DNA of 8,371 nt from Endomicrobiia bacterium. Its GTDB lineage: Bacteria; Elusimicrobiota; Endomicrobiia; PHAN01. Location: contig JASEHK010000055.1 in the NCBI GenBank assembly GCA_030018875.1, forward strand, positions 1 through 8,371, in the 5' to 3' direction. The translations under genes and the position numbers were made by a program. This document shows, one piece after another, positions 1 through 6,510 of this stretch. The notes under the pieces are model-generated. The model was not told the DNA's origin. It worked only from the letters and a program-made list of their open reading frames with translations, and ran no database searches. Every line of letters begins with the position of its first letter. Within the stretch, counting starts at the first letter, position 1.

Positions 1-501
1 ACCGGCATCGATCCCGGTGTCAATGATCCCGACCCGGCCGGTGCCATACTGCCCATTGTCCCACCAGGTGAAGGCGCGGACGGCATCGGCGAGTTTTTCC
101 GAAGCGCAGATAATGCGAGGCGCGGAGGATAGTTTTTTTTCTTTTAATGCGGCGAGCGCCTCCACGGCCGCGCGCGCGGCGGCTTCGCTGGCGGCGGCCG
201 ATGTGTCCTCGTCCGACGGTATCGGCGGAAAAATGAAATCCGCGCCCGCGAGGTTTCCTCTTATCAAAATGTTCCCGCCGAACAGCGACGCTTCGAGGGC
301 GAGAGGCCTTTGCCACGAGAAAAGATACCCGAAGCAAAACTCGGAGTTCCGGGGATTGACGCGCCCGAAGGCCTCGTCGAAGATTTTTTTGTGGCCGAGC
401 GCGAAGGGCGCGAAGGCGGGAAACGCGGGTATGGGCGGTGGAACGTCCGCCGAAACGAGCGAGGGTTTTGGGAACGAGCGTATGTTCTGGTTTATTGTCA
501 T
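1..501 (-). CDS. DUF2156-like protein N-terminal half, joined to a subtilase-like segment; partial, runs off the left edge
   Basis: This open frame of 167 codons has no stop before the window edge. Residues about 28-140 resemble the first half of DUF2156 proteins (the acyltransferase-fold domain of phosphatidylglycerol lysyltransferase). The visible matches are FAPFALGHKKIFDEAF, then NSEFCFGYLFSWQ, FGGNILIRG, DFIFPPI and RIICASEKLAD. The second half of that domain does not follow. From about residue 145 the protein reads WWDNGQYGTGRVGIIDTGID, which is the aspartate-motif region of S8 subtilases, with D161 as the candidate catalytic Asp. A DUF2156 half-domain fused to a protease is not an architecture I know, so the join may be a misassembly or a rearrangement. 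The ATG at 501 has no clear Shine-Dalgarno sequence. An in-frame ATG at 537, inside a heptamer repeat, is an alternative start. The coding call is firm, but the function of the full product is unknown. Confidence 0.7.
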   Translation of the reverse strand, partial: MTINQNIRSFPKPSLVSADVPPPIPAFPAFAPFALGHKKIFDEAFGRVNPRNSEFCFGYLFSWQRPLALEASLFGGNILIRGNLAGADFIFPPIPSDEDTSAAASEAAARAAVEALAALKEKKLSSAPRIICASEKLADAVRAFTWWDNGQYGTGRVGIIDTGIDAG

Positions 502-525
502 CCGAGACGACTGACTGACTCTTTT

Positions 526-553
526 ACTATTCACCATTCACTATTTACTATTC
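526..553. repeat. Four tandem heptamers, consensus ACYATTY
   Basis: Four contiguous 7-bp units read ACTATTC, ACCATTC, ACTATTT and ACTATTC. They lie 25-52 bp upstream of the leftmost gene, within the 170-bp non-coding gap 502-671. The repeat contains the alternative ATG at 535-537 for that gene. On the minus strand a TTGACT hexamer (567-572) lies just upstream, but no good -10 follows at proper spacing. I therefore do not call a promoter. I see nothing else supportable in the gap. Confidence 0.6.
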
Positions 554-671
554 TTGCAAGGAAAACAGTCAAAAAAAAACCACAAAAGCGCGAAACGACA
601 CCGAACAAATATGTCGCAACGCGCATCCGCGGCTATTTTTTAATCTTTACGCAAACGAATTATCTAAAAAA

Positions 672-1214
672 CTATTTTCCCCTCTTATCCTGCTCGGCTT
701 CCAATTTATCGAACGCTTTTTCGGCGTTGGCCTTTATGTAATCTTTGGCCTGAGCGCTCAACTGCTTAATCCTGTCGGTGATATCCTTGAGGTCATCCAC
801 GTTCAAGGAAGCCAGCGAATAGGTCTTTTTGCCGTCGTCCCAGCGGTCTATTATCTTGGCGCCGGTGATGGTGTTGGATGCGAATGTCTTGATAGTGTTT
901 TCCACATACTGCTCGCCGGAGGACTTGTCCTGCTCGGCGGCCGAGGCAGACGCCATATAATCGCGCATCAGAGAAGTGGACATTACCGATAGTTGCTTTG
1001 ATATTTCGGCTACCGCCCGATTGTCGGCGGTGGTGCGACGCAAGGCCTCCGACTTGATGTTTTCGGCCAGGCCCACTCCGTAGAGGGACTTTTTGTCGCT
1101 CTTGAAAGCCGCGGGGCCTTTTGTTATCCAATCGGGTTTTTTCGGCGCGCTCGCGCAGCCGGCCATAACCAGCGCAAATCCAAGAATTACCAACGACCTC
1201 ATATAACTTTTCAT
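672..1214 (-). CDS. LPP20-family outer-membrane-type lipoprotein
   Basis: This 180-residue protein is probably lipid-anchored in the envelope. Residues 1-20 form a lipoprotein signal: positive charges at K2 and R6, a hydrophobic stretch (SLVILGFALVMA), then the lipobox MAGC with C20 as the acylated residue. The mature part has the LPP20-type pattern. It has a Trp near the N-terminus (PDWI), an LYGVGLA segment, then an Ala/Arg-rich helix containing SEALRRTTADNRAVAEI, and an ITGAKIIDRW strand. The last 40 or so residues are charged and likely helical (DRIKQLSAQAKDYIKANAEKAF). The start is supported by GGGAGGT at 1221-1227, six bases before the ATG. A promoter directly upstream suggests it is transcribed on its own. 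The molecular function of the family is not established; a role in envelope integrity or stress is only a guess. Confidence 0.85.
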   Translation of the reverse strand: MKSYMRSLVILGFALVMAGCASAPKKPDWITKGPAAFKSDKKSLYGVGLAENIKSEALRRTTADNRAVAEISKQLSVMSTSLMRDYMASASAAEQDKSSGEQYVENTIKTFASNTITGAKIIDRWDDGKKTYSLASLNVDDLKDITDRIKQLSAQAKDYIKANAEKAFDKLEAEQDKRGK

Positions 1215-1220
1215 AACTAC

Positions 1221-1227
1221 ACCTCCC
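1221..1227 (-). promoter_or_regulatory. Strong Shine-Dalgarno of the LPP20 lipoprotein gene
   Basis: On the minus strand GGGAGGT stands six bases before the ATG at 1214. It favours this start over the in-frame Met at codon 5. It is one of only two strong ribosome binding sites in the window. Confidence 0.8.
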
Positions 1228-1249
1228 GTTTAGCCTTCTTCTATTTTTC

Positions 1250-1278
1250 ATTATAACACAAAAATATTCTGAAAGCAA
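1250..1278 (-). promoter_or_regulatory. Sigma-70-type promoter of the LPP20 lipoprotein gene
   Basis: Read on the minus strand, a perfect TATAAT (1255-1250) is preceded by TGT, giving an extended -10. A TTGCTT -35 (1278-1273) is spaced 17 bp away. Transcription should start near 1243, leaving a leader of about 29 nt that contains the GGGAGGT site. The promoter lies in the 107-bp gap after sua5, so the lipoprotein gene need not depend on the upstream operon. Confidence 0.7.
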
Positions 1279-1293
1279 AAACTCCCGACGGGA
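1277..1293 (-). terminator. Possible weak intrinsic terminator after sua5
   Basis: On the minus strand TCCCGTCGGGA (1293-1283) can form a 4-bp stem with a 3-nt loop. It is followed by GTTTTT, and starts 28 bases after the sua5 stop. The stem is short, so efficiency is doubtful. Its T-tract overlaps the -35 box of the lipoprotein promoter. Confidence 0.3.
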
Positions 1294-1321
1294 TGAGGCA
1301 AAAGTCACAAAGGCTCGCGAG

Positions 1322-2359
1322 TCAGCGGAATGTCTTCGAGGCGGCCCTGATAAGCCGGTCGTTGACGGCCAGTGAAATGCCGCCGCCACCGACGAGCGGC
1401 GCGGCGATGACGCTTGCGCCCGACCTTGCGGCCTTTCTCATCAAAGAATAAAGCCTCTTCGACAGAGCGGCGGCGTCGCGGAAAGCCGCGACCATGAAGC
1501 CCCCCCGACGGAAAACGCCTTCGAGCCCGACCGGCGCGATGACGAATGTCTTGACGGGCTCCGCTGCCGGCGACTTCGCCGCAAGGAGGATATTTTTCAT
1601 TACGGCCGCCGTCGCGAAAACCCACAGCGGTATCCGCGGACGATAATGTATCTTCGCCATTCCGGGGGCGAGAGGCCTCTTTGCGCCGCATGAGCCGCGC
1701 AATAAAACTTTCGGCGCAGTCCCAAGCGCGGAAGCGATATCCTCGACGGTAACGGAGCCGTGGCGCAGGATTCTGAGTTCGGGCGAAGCAACGTCAATAA
1801 TCGTGGATTCCATTCCGCGGGATGTTCTCCCTGCGGATATAAGCGCGTCGGGCAACCGCCGTCGGACGGAGATACTCTTTGCCGGGAAGTCCTCCATAAT
1901 GTCGCGGTGTGATACGGGACTGACGCTGCCGGAAGGATTCGCGCTCGGAGCGGCGACGGGAGTTTTGGCGGCTCTCAGAAAGGCGAGCGCGACAGAGTGA
2001 GAGGGCATCCTGACGGCAACGGTGTCAAGCCCTCCCGTGACGACGGACGGAACTCCTTTTTTCTTTTTGAGTATTATGGTAAGCGGGCCGGGCCAGAACC
2101 GGCGCATAAGTTTTTTGGCTGCGGCGGGAACTTCCTTGGCGAGTTTTTTTACGTCGGAGAGAGAGGATATATGGACGATAAGAGGGTTTTCGGCCGGGCG
2201 GCCTTTTATGGCGAATATCCTTGCGACCGCGCGAGGATTGAATGCGTCCGCCCCCATTCCGTAAACCGTTTCCGTCGGAAAAACAACTACGCCGCCGCGC
2301 TTCAACACTTCGGCGGCGGCCTTTATTCCAACACGGGAACGACCCCGAACCATTTTCAT
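1322..2359 (-). CDS. sua5: Threonylcarbamoyl-AMP synthase, Sua5 type (YrdC domain plus Sua5 domain)
   Basis: The product makes threonylcarbamoyl-AMP from threonine, bicarbonate and ATP. This is the first step of the t6A modification at position 37 of ANN-decoding tRNAs, in the cytoplasm. Residues about 9-200 are the YrdC catalytic domain. Visible motifs are VVFPTETVYGMGADAF (25-40), the substrate-binding KGRPAENPLIVHI (52-64), FWPGPLTIIL (88-97), TVAVRMPSH (113-121), PVAAPSANPSGSVSP (134-148) and ESTIIDV (184-190). The linker LAPGMAKIHYRP (230-241) corresponds to the SPGMKYRHYSP-type motif. It leads into the C-terminal Sua5 domain, which ends with AVNDRLIRAA. At 345 residues it is full length for Sua5 and longer than the single-domain TsaC. 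Its ATG overlaps the upstream stop codon as ATGA, so translation is probably coupled. A second Met (codon 3) is an alternative start. The other t6A genes (tsaB, tsaD, tsaE) are not in the window. Confidence 0.95.
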   Translation of the reverse strand: MKMVRGRSRVGIKAAAEVLKRGGVVVFPTETVYGMGADAFNPRAVARIFAIKGRPAENPLIVHISSLSDVKKLAKEVPAAAKKLMRRFWPGPLTIILKKKKGVPSVVTGGLDTVAVRMPSHSVALAFLRAAKTPVAAPSANPSGSVSPVSHRDIMEDFPAKSISVRRRLPDALISAGRTSRGMESTIIDVASPELRILRHGSVTVEDIASALGTAPKVLLRGSCGAKRPLAPGMAKIHYRPRIPLWVFATAAVMKNILLAAKSPAAEPVKTFVIAPVGLEGVFRRGGFMVAAFRDAAALSKRLYSLMRKAARSGASVIAAPLVGGGGISLAVNDRLIRAASKTFR

Positions 2360-3507
2360 TTTTTCATTTCTTTTACAAAACTCTCGTACGCCTCGGCCGA
2401 CTCAAGCGCATCGCGCGTGTAGCGACAGTTCGGATCCCATAAAATCCACTGATACACACCGGCGTCGTAGCAAGCCTGTATCTGTTCTCTGACCTCTTTT
2501 GCTCCATATCTGTGCCCCAACGAAAAGTCCTGCAGATAAGGTCTTATCTTTGCGCTCATTGCGCCCAGACGCTTCGCCGCTCCGGATATACTGTAATAAA
2601 CCGTCTTGTAAGGCTCCGAGTTTGGATTGGGCAAACCGTACTCTCCCGGGTTGTAGTGAGAAGGATACACCATCGGACATACGGCGTCTATTGACTCGGA
2701 CAACTCCGTTATCCTTTGGCCGATGCCTAAATCGTGCATCGAAGTCGTCGTCAGTCCGAAGACGCATATCGAAATATCCACGCCGTAAGGTTTGAGACGC
2801 GCGTGAGCGGTTTTAAGGAAATCGGCCAGCGCCTGGACGGCGGTCGAGGACGTATGGCGCACGCTATAGCGGCAGAGCCGAGTGTTGCCGTCCGACGGAA
2901 ATCTTATGTAATCGAATTGTATTTCATCAAATCCGAGCTCGGCGGCGCGCTCGGCTATCTTCAAATTATAGTCCCAGACATCTTTGTTATAAGGGTCAAG
3001 CCATGCGATTTTTTTTCTGTCCTGCCAGATGTTCCCGTCGGGGTCTTTCACTGCCCACTCGGGTTTTTTTCGTGCCACGGCGTCGTCTTTGAAAACCACT
3101 ATGCGCGCGGAGGTGAATACGCCGCGCGACTTTAAGTCGGCAAGATAATTCTCTATATCGGGAATGGCTTTGATGTGAACGCCGAGCCGATTGACTTCGT
3201 CCACGCCGCCGATGTAAACGTCACCCTTGTATTCTTTTATGGCGATGACGACATAATTAATCTCTGTTTCGTCGAGCATTTTGTCTATGCGGGAACGCAT
3301 CGTTTTTGAACCCGCGGCCCATGCGCTCAAATGCACGCCTCTAACGAACGCGGGCCTTTTTATTTCGCGGCGGACTATTTTTTTCGCCCCGGCTACCTCG
3401 CCTCCTTTGGAAGCGGCGTCAGGGCCGTTATCACACATTATCTGTTTGCCGAACCAAAGAATTCCGACCGATGCAACGACGAGCAGAATGACGGCGTATT
3501 TTCTCAT
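2356..3507 (-). CDS. Membrane-anchored putative glycoside hydrolase, DUF4015 (GHL) family
   Basis: This 383-residue protein probably acts outside the cytoplasmic membrane on a polysaccharide or the cell wall. Residues 4-19 (YAVILLVVASVGILWF) form an uncleaved-looking signal anchor with no proper lipobox at C25. A linker of about 35 residues follows, then a TIM-barrel-like domain. Family-typical segments are RGVHLSAWAAGS (56-67), INYVVIAIKEYKGDVYI (83-99), ARIVVFKDD (134-142), PEWAVKDPDGNIW (149-161), WLDPYNKDVWDYN (169-181), FDEIQFDYIRFPSDG (193-207), DAVCPMVYPSHY (274-285) and YQWILWDPN (352-360). The acidic residues in FDEIQFDYIRF are the likely catalytic candidates by family resemblance. 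The substrate is unknown; the hydrolase activity of DUF4015 is inferred, not proven. The gene overlaps mtnA upstream and sua5 downstream by 4 nt each (ATGA), so the three genes form one transcription unit. No strong Shine-Dalgarno precedes its ATG, consistent with coupling. Confidence 0.88.
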   Translation of the reverse strand: MRKYAVILLVVASVGILWFGKQIMCDNGPDAASKGGEVAGAKKIVRREIKRPAFVRGVHLSAWAAGSKTMRSRIDKMLDETEINYVVIAIKEYKGDVYIGGVDEVNRLGVHIKAIPDIENYLADLKSRGVFTSARIVVFKDDAVARKKPEWAVKDPDGNIWQDRKKIAWLDPYNKDVWDYNLKIAERAAELGFDEIQFDYIRFPSDGNTRLCRYSVRHTSSTAVQALADFLKTAHARLKPYGVDISICVFGLTTTSMHDLGIGQRITELSESIDAVCPMVYPSHYNPGEYGLPNPNSEPYKTVYYSISGAAKRLGAMSAKIRPYLQDFSLGHRYGAKEVREQIQACYDAGVYQWILWDPNCRYTRDALESAEAYESFVKEMKK

Positions 3508-4562
3508 TTATTCTTTTGTCCGAAATCAAAGGGTTTTCGGAACACTCCTTTTTCTGTGATTACGGCCGTTATGAGGCCTGATGGCGTAACGTCGAACGCG
3601 GGATGAAGCGCCTTGGTTCCAGCAGGAGCGATCCGGCATCCGCAAATGCGGGTAACCTCGTCGGAGGAGCGCTCTTCTATTGGAATGCCCGCGCCATTTT
3701 TCAGGGAGGCGTCTATCGTTGATGACGGAGCGGCTACGTAAAAAGGTATGCCGTGATGCGCGGCGAGAACGGCCAGCGAATAAGTCCCGATTTTATTGGC
3801 GGTATCTCCGTTAGAGGCTATGCTATCGGCGCCGACAACGACCGCGTCAACCTCGCCGCGCGCCATAAAATGGCCGGCCATATTGTCGGTGATAAGAGCG
3901 TGCGGTATTTTTTCGCGTGAGAGTTCCCACGCGGTGAGGCGCGCGCCTTGAAGATACGGTCTGGTTTCGTCAACAAATACCTTTTTTATTTTTCCCGCGC
4001 GGAAAGCCGAGCGGATTATACCCAGAGCCGTGCCGTAAGCGGAAGTGGCCAAAGCGCCGGCATTACAGTGTGTAAGTATGTTCGATTTTTTTAAGATGAG
4101 CCGCGCGCCGAGGGCGCCGATTTTTCTGTTCATCGCTTCGTCCCGTCGCAATATCCGGTCGGCTTCGGACAGAAGTGAGCGTCGGACCCGGGATACCAAG
4201 GTCGCCCCGACGGAAAAATCTCGCAAGGCCGCAGACGCGGCGGCGGCCGCATCGGACATTCGCGTAACTGCCCATTTGAGGTTGACCGCCGTCGGACGGG
4301 CGGCGTTGAGGAGTATTGCGGCCCGACGGAGATACTCCATCATCCTCTCGACGGAACCGAATTCTTTTTCGACGGAAGCCAAATAGTATCCGTAAGCCGC
4401 CGCGCATCCTATGGCAGGAGCCCCTCTTACGATCATATTCTTTATCGCGCGGGCGACGGCTGCGTGGTCTCGGCAGGCCGTGTATTTCAGACGGCCGGGC
4501 AATAGCCTCTGGTCGAGCAGCCATAAAGCGTCTTTTTTGAAATAGAGCGGACGCAATTTCAT
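3504..4562 (-). CDS. mtnA: S-methyl-5-thioribose-1-phosphate isomerase (eIF2B-like family)
   Basis: The enzyme converts methylthioribose-1-phosphate to methylthioribulose-1-phosphate in methionine salvage. Related enzymes also act in MTA-isoprenoid or DHAP shunts. Diagnostic motifs are LLDQRLLPG (15-23), IVRGAPAIG (44-52), NLKWAVTRM (94-102), ILTHCNAGALATSAYGTALG (162-181) with the active-site C166, VFVDETRPYLQGARLTAWEL (195-214), ITDNMAGHFM (224-233) and VVGADSIASNGDTANKIGT (242-260) with the catalytic D246. Family position D240 of Bacillus MtnA corresponds to this aspartate. The C-terminal PAFDVTPSGLITAVITEKG is also typical. Length (352 residues) is normal. It starts 6 nt after the DUF4062 gene stop without a clear Shine-Dalgarno, and ends in an ATGA overlap with the next gene. 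No other salvage genes (mtnK, mtnP, mtnB) are present, so the exact substrate pathway is inferred. A paralogue such as ribose-1,5-bisphosphate isomerase is less likely. Confidence 0.95.
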   Translation of the reverse strand: MKLRPLYFKKDALWLLDQRLLPGRLKYTACRDHAAVARAIKNMIVRGAPAIGCAAAYGYYLASVEKEFGSVERMMEYLRRAAILLNAARPTAVNLKWAVTRMSDAAAAASAALRDFSVGATLVSRVRRSLLSEADRILRRDEAMNRKIGALGARLILKKSNILTHCNAGALATSAYGTALGIIRSAFRAGKIKKVFVDETRPYLQGARLTAWELSREKIPHALITDNMAGHFMARGEVDAVVVGADSIASNGDTANKIGTYSLAVLAAHHGIPFYVAAPSSTIDASLKNGAGIPIEERSSDEVTRICGCRIAPAGTKALHPAFDVTPSGLITAVITEKGVFRKPFDFGQKNK

Positions 4563-4568
4563 TGTATC

Positions 4569-6110
4569 TTAATGCGGGAGAGCGGGCATTTTTTTAATCA
4601 AACGGGAGAATAGGGGACACGATTGCCCCTTTATGTCCCCTTTGTCCTCTTTATGTCCCCTTTGCATTAGAACATATTCAGTCCCTTTCCCCGTGGCCCC
4701 AATCTGTTTGATTATTCTTTTTAATACCAAACTTTTCAGGTCCCGCGACGCCGTTCTTTTCGTCGTATTACAAAGTTTCTGATATTCGACATTGGCAATC
4801 TTACCTTTCTGCTTGACATACTTGACAGCTTTCAACTGCCGCTCATTTAAGCCCATTCGCGACAGGGCATCTTCCGTGAATAAATCCCTTGCCAAAATGG
4901 TTTTGAACTCAAGATTCCGCACCGACACGAATTGCGGCTCGGGAAGACCGTGCTCTTTGCACTGCTTGAGCATTTCCAAAGTCCCCGAGCCCGCCTGCTG
5001 AATGTAGTCGGCGAGATACATCGCCGAAGCAAGTAGCGGGTTTGACGGGTGGGAGGCGTGGGGTTTTTTGAGGTCGGCGATTTTAAGGTGAGCGGGCAAT
5101 GAGCCGGAATTCCAGATTTCCACCCTGTCGAGAAATACCATTACCTGCACCGACGATTTCGCGTTATAGTCGCGGTGGGCGACGGCGTTGACTATCGCCT
5201 CGCGGATCGCAAAGACCGGTATTTCGCGGGGTCGTGCGACCGCCGTGGCGTGCTCCTGCTGAATCACGGGGAACTTGAGAACATCCAGCGCGAAACCGAC
5301 GGCCTTGTCCACCTGCTCGAAAAGATTACCGTCGTAAATCTGGTATGACGCAAACGGCTTTTCAACTTCCGTGCTCGACAACTGAATACATTTGACATTC
5401 GCCTGGTCGAAAAACTTTCTCGGCTCCTTGCCGAACAGCAAAACCGCGGCGTTGGTGAGTTTGCCGTCTTTGGAAAGTTTAAGATGAGTGAAAACTTCCC
5501 GCGTGGCGGAGTTCAACCCCAGCGGAAAATTCCTTGTCCGGCGGGCGACATTTAAAAACCATTTAACCTTTTCGTCGTCTATGTCCGCAAAGCCGGCGCC
5601 GTCACAGATACGACGGTCGAACTCGGCGCGGCTGATGTCGCCCTTTTCCTTTAAGAAGTTAATCAAACTTTCATAAACAAGGCCGGTCAATTCTTCGACG
5701 GAATCAAATCGGCGGTAACAATATCCCGCCGCAGGGTTCTTGATTTCTTTGATAAGTTTCTGCACGCCCGCTTCACGGTTCTTGTCCTTAGCGCCCGCGC
5801 CTTTGATATAAATGAGTATGTTTTTATCGCCCGCCTTCGCCGCGCGGAACTCCGCCTCGGTCGGTGAGGTCTTATCACTGCTGGCAGCGCCATATCTGTC
5901 ACCAAGAATTCCGATATAAATATCGCTCCTGCGGACTTCGGCGAGATAAGCCGTCTCGGCCGGGCGGCTCTTTGCCGGAGCGTCCTCGAACAGAAAGACA
6001 TCAAAATACTCGGAAAGAAGAACATCGCCGAGGACGGCATCCTTCAGCGCCCGACGCTCGGCCTCGAGTTCTTTCTGGGAACCGCTGATGAAGATGTGGT
6101 GTTTGGTCAT
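4569..6110 (-). CDS. DUF4062 + GHKL ATPase (HATPase_c_4/RecG-like) + winged-helix protein
   Basis: This 513-residue multidomain protein is probably a signalling regulator or defence-type protein. Residues 1-105 are DUF4062, a TIR-like Rossmann-type fold. Visible motifs are HHIFISGSQKELEAERRAL, then YLAEVRRSDIYIGILGDRYG, then SPTEAEFRAA and ILIYIKG. Residues about 165-280 match the segment following the AlbA_2 domain in RecG-like transcriptional regulators (DDEKVKWFLNVARRTRNFPL, KLTNAAVLLFGKEP, DGNLFEQVDKA). The GHKL ATP-binding region follows, with an N-box AIREAIVNAVAHRDY (301-315), a G1-type DRVEIWNSGSLP (328-339) and the late glycine motif QQAGSGTLEM (371-380). A winged helix occupies about 421-482. 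The AlbA_2 domain usual at the N-terminus is replaced by DUF4062. The last 30 residues look non-native and come from a short repeat. The start is supported by AAGGT at 6121-6125, ten bases upstream. The 3' part is AT-rich compared with its neighbours, a hint of transfer. The biochemical activity and the trigger are unknown. Confidence 0.85.
   Translation of the reverse strand: MTKHHIFISGSQKELEAERRALKDAVLGDVLLSEYFDVFLFEDAPAKSRPAETAYLAEVRRSDIYIGILGDRYGAASSDKTSPTEAEFRAAKAGDKNILIYIKGAGAKDKNREAGVQKLIKEIKNPAAGYCYRRFDSVEELTGLVYESLINFLKEKGDISRAEFDRRICDGAGFADIDDEKVKWFLNVARRTRNFPLGLNSATREVFTHLKLSKDGKLTNAAVLLFGKEPRKFFDQANVKCIQLSSTEVEKPFASYQIYDGNLFEQVDKAVGFALDVLKFPVIQQEHATAVARPREIPVFAIREAIVNAVAHRDYNAKSSVQVMVFLDRVEIWNSGSLPAHLKIADLKKPHASHPSNPLLASAMYLADYIQQAGSGTLEMLKQCKEHGLPEPQFVSVRNLEFKTILARDLFTEDALSRMGLNERQLKAVKYVKQKGKIANVEYQKLCNTTKRTASRDLKSLVLKRIIKQIGATGKGTEYVLMQRGHKEDKGDIKGQSCPLFSRLIKKMPALPH
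4612..4664. repeat. GGGGACA/TGTCCCC short repeats inside the 3' end of the DUF4062 gene
   Basis: A 16-bp sequence CTTTATGTCCCCTTTG occurs exactly twice (4629-4644 and 4649-4664), spaced 20 bp apart. AGGGGACA (4612-4619) is the inverted partner of TGTCCCCT in both copies (4634-4641 and 4654-4661), so either copy can form a stem-loop with it. On the minus strand the region encodes the tail beginning RGHKEDKGDIKG, which lies beyond the winged helix. The element seems to have been read into the gene's C-terminus. Confidence 0.65.
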
Positions 6111-6192
6111 AAATCAGATTACCTTAAATATTTGCGGAACCATCTAAAACCAACATAAATATATTCCATATTTTACTTCGGCAGGCGGGGTA

Positions 6193-6456
6193 TCAGGGTA
6201 TGGTATCGAGCATCTTGCGAAGACGCTCTTCGCATTGGTCGCATATCTCGATGGTTTTCTCGCGGCCGCGCGCGCCCTTGCGAAGGAACACATTGTCGTT
6301 GCCGGACTCAAAAAAATCCGAGAGAAAATCCAAAAGCATCTGGTTGGTCGCTCCGGCGAAGGTCGCGCACTTTAGGTTGATCTTCAGAATGGTGCCTATC
6401 CGCGAAATGATTTCGTTGCGTTTCGCGTTCGGTATCACTCTGACTTTTATCATCAT
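6193..6456 (-). CDS. yggU: DUF167 (YggU-like) small protein
   Basis: This 87-residue cytoplasmic protein belongs to a family of unknown function. The pattern is MIKVRVIPNAKRNEI at the N-terminus, then LKINLKCA, a helix with TNQMLLDFLSDFF, NVFLRKGARGREKTIEI near the end, and a short C-terminal helix. This matches DUF167 (strand, PNAKRN, later a G-x-x-x-R-x-K loop). The usual core PPxxGKAN is here FAGATNQ, a noticeable divergence. AAGGAGGT (6473-6466) stands nine bases upstream of the first ATG at 6456 and fixes the start, excluding the longer frame that would begin at 6591 inside the repeat. It lies downstream of proC and yggS, as in the common yggS-proC-yggT-yggU neighbourhood, but yggT is absent. 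The symbol is by family and context only. Confidence 0.8.
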   Translation of the reverse strand: MMIKVRVIPNAKRNEIISRIGTILKINLKCATFAGATNQMLLDFLSDFFESGNDNVFLRKGARGREKTIEICDQCEERLRKMLDTIP

Positions 6457-6464
6457 GAATTGCC

Positions 6465-6473
6465 TACCTCCTT
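6465..6473 (-). promoter_or_regulatory. Strong Shine-Dalgarno of the DUF167 gene
   Basis: AAGGAGGTA on the minus strand, eight bases before the ATG at 6456, decides the start. It implies that residues read from 6591 to 6457 are not translated as part of this protein. Confidence 0.85.
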
Positions 6474-6510
6474 GATTTTTTGCTTTGCGGATATTATTTA
6501 TGCGTAACTC

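Noticed and set aside
17..514. 165-residue plus-strand open frame at the left edge
   Set aside because: The minus-strand frame carries DUF2156 and subtilase motifs; this one is its shadow.
617..640. Hairpin CGCG-CATC-CGCG followed by a T-run on the plus strand
   Set aside because: No plus-strand gene ends there, and on the minus strand no T-tract follows, so I do not call a terminator.
310..741. 143-residue plus-strand open frame
   Set aside because: It crosses the DUF2156 gene, the heptamer repeat and the lipoprotein 3' end, with no motif or ribosome binding site.
793..1691. Overlapping Arg-rich frames under the lipoprotein and sua5 genes
   Set aside because: They are shifted-frame shadows of two well-supported genes.
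2998..3020. Run of eight T/A as a possible slippage site in the DUF4015 gene
   Set aside because: The frame is intact on both sides with family motifs, and no alternative product is suggested.
6111..6192. Possible promoter for the DUF4062 gene
   Set aside because: The best pair (TTGGTT and TATTTA with a 17-bp spacer) matches the consensus too poorly to support a call.
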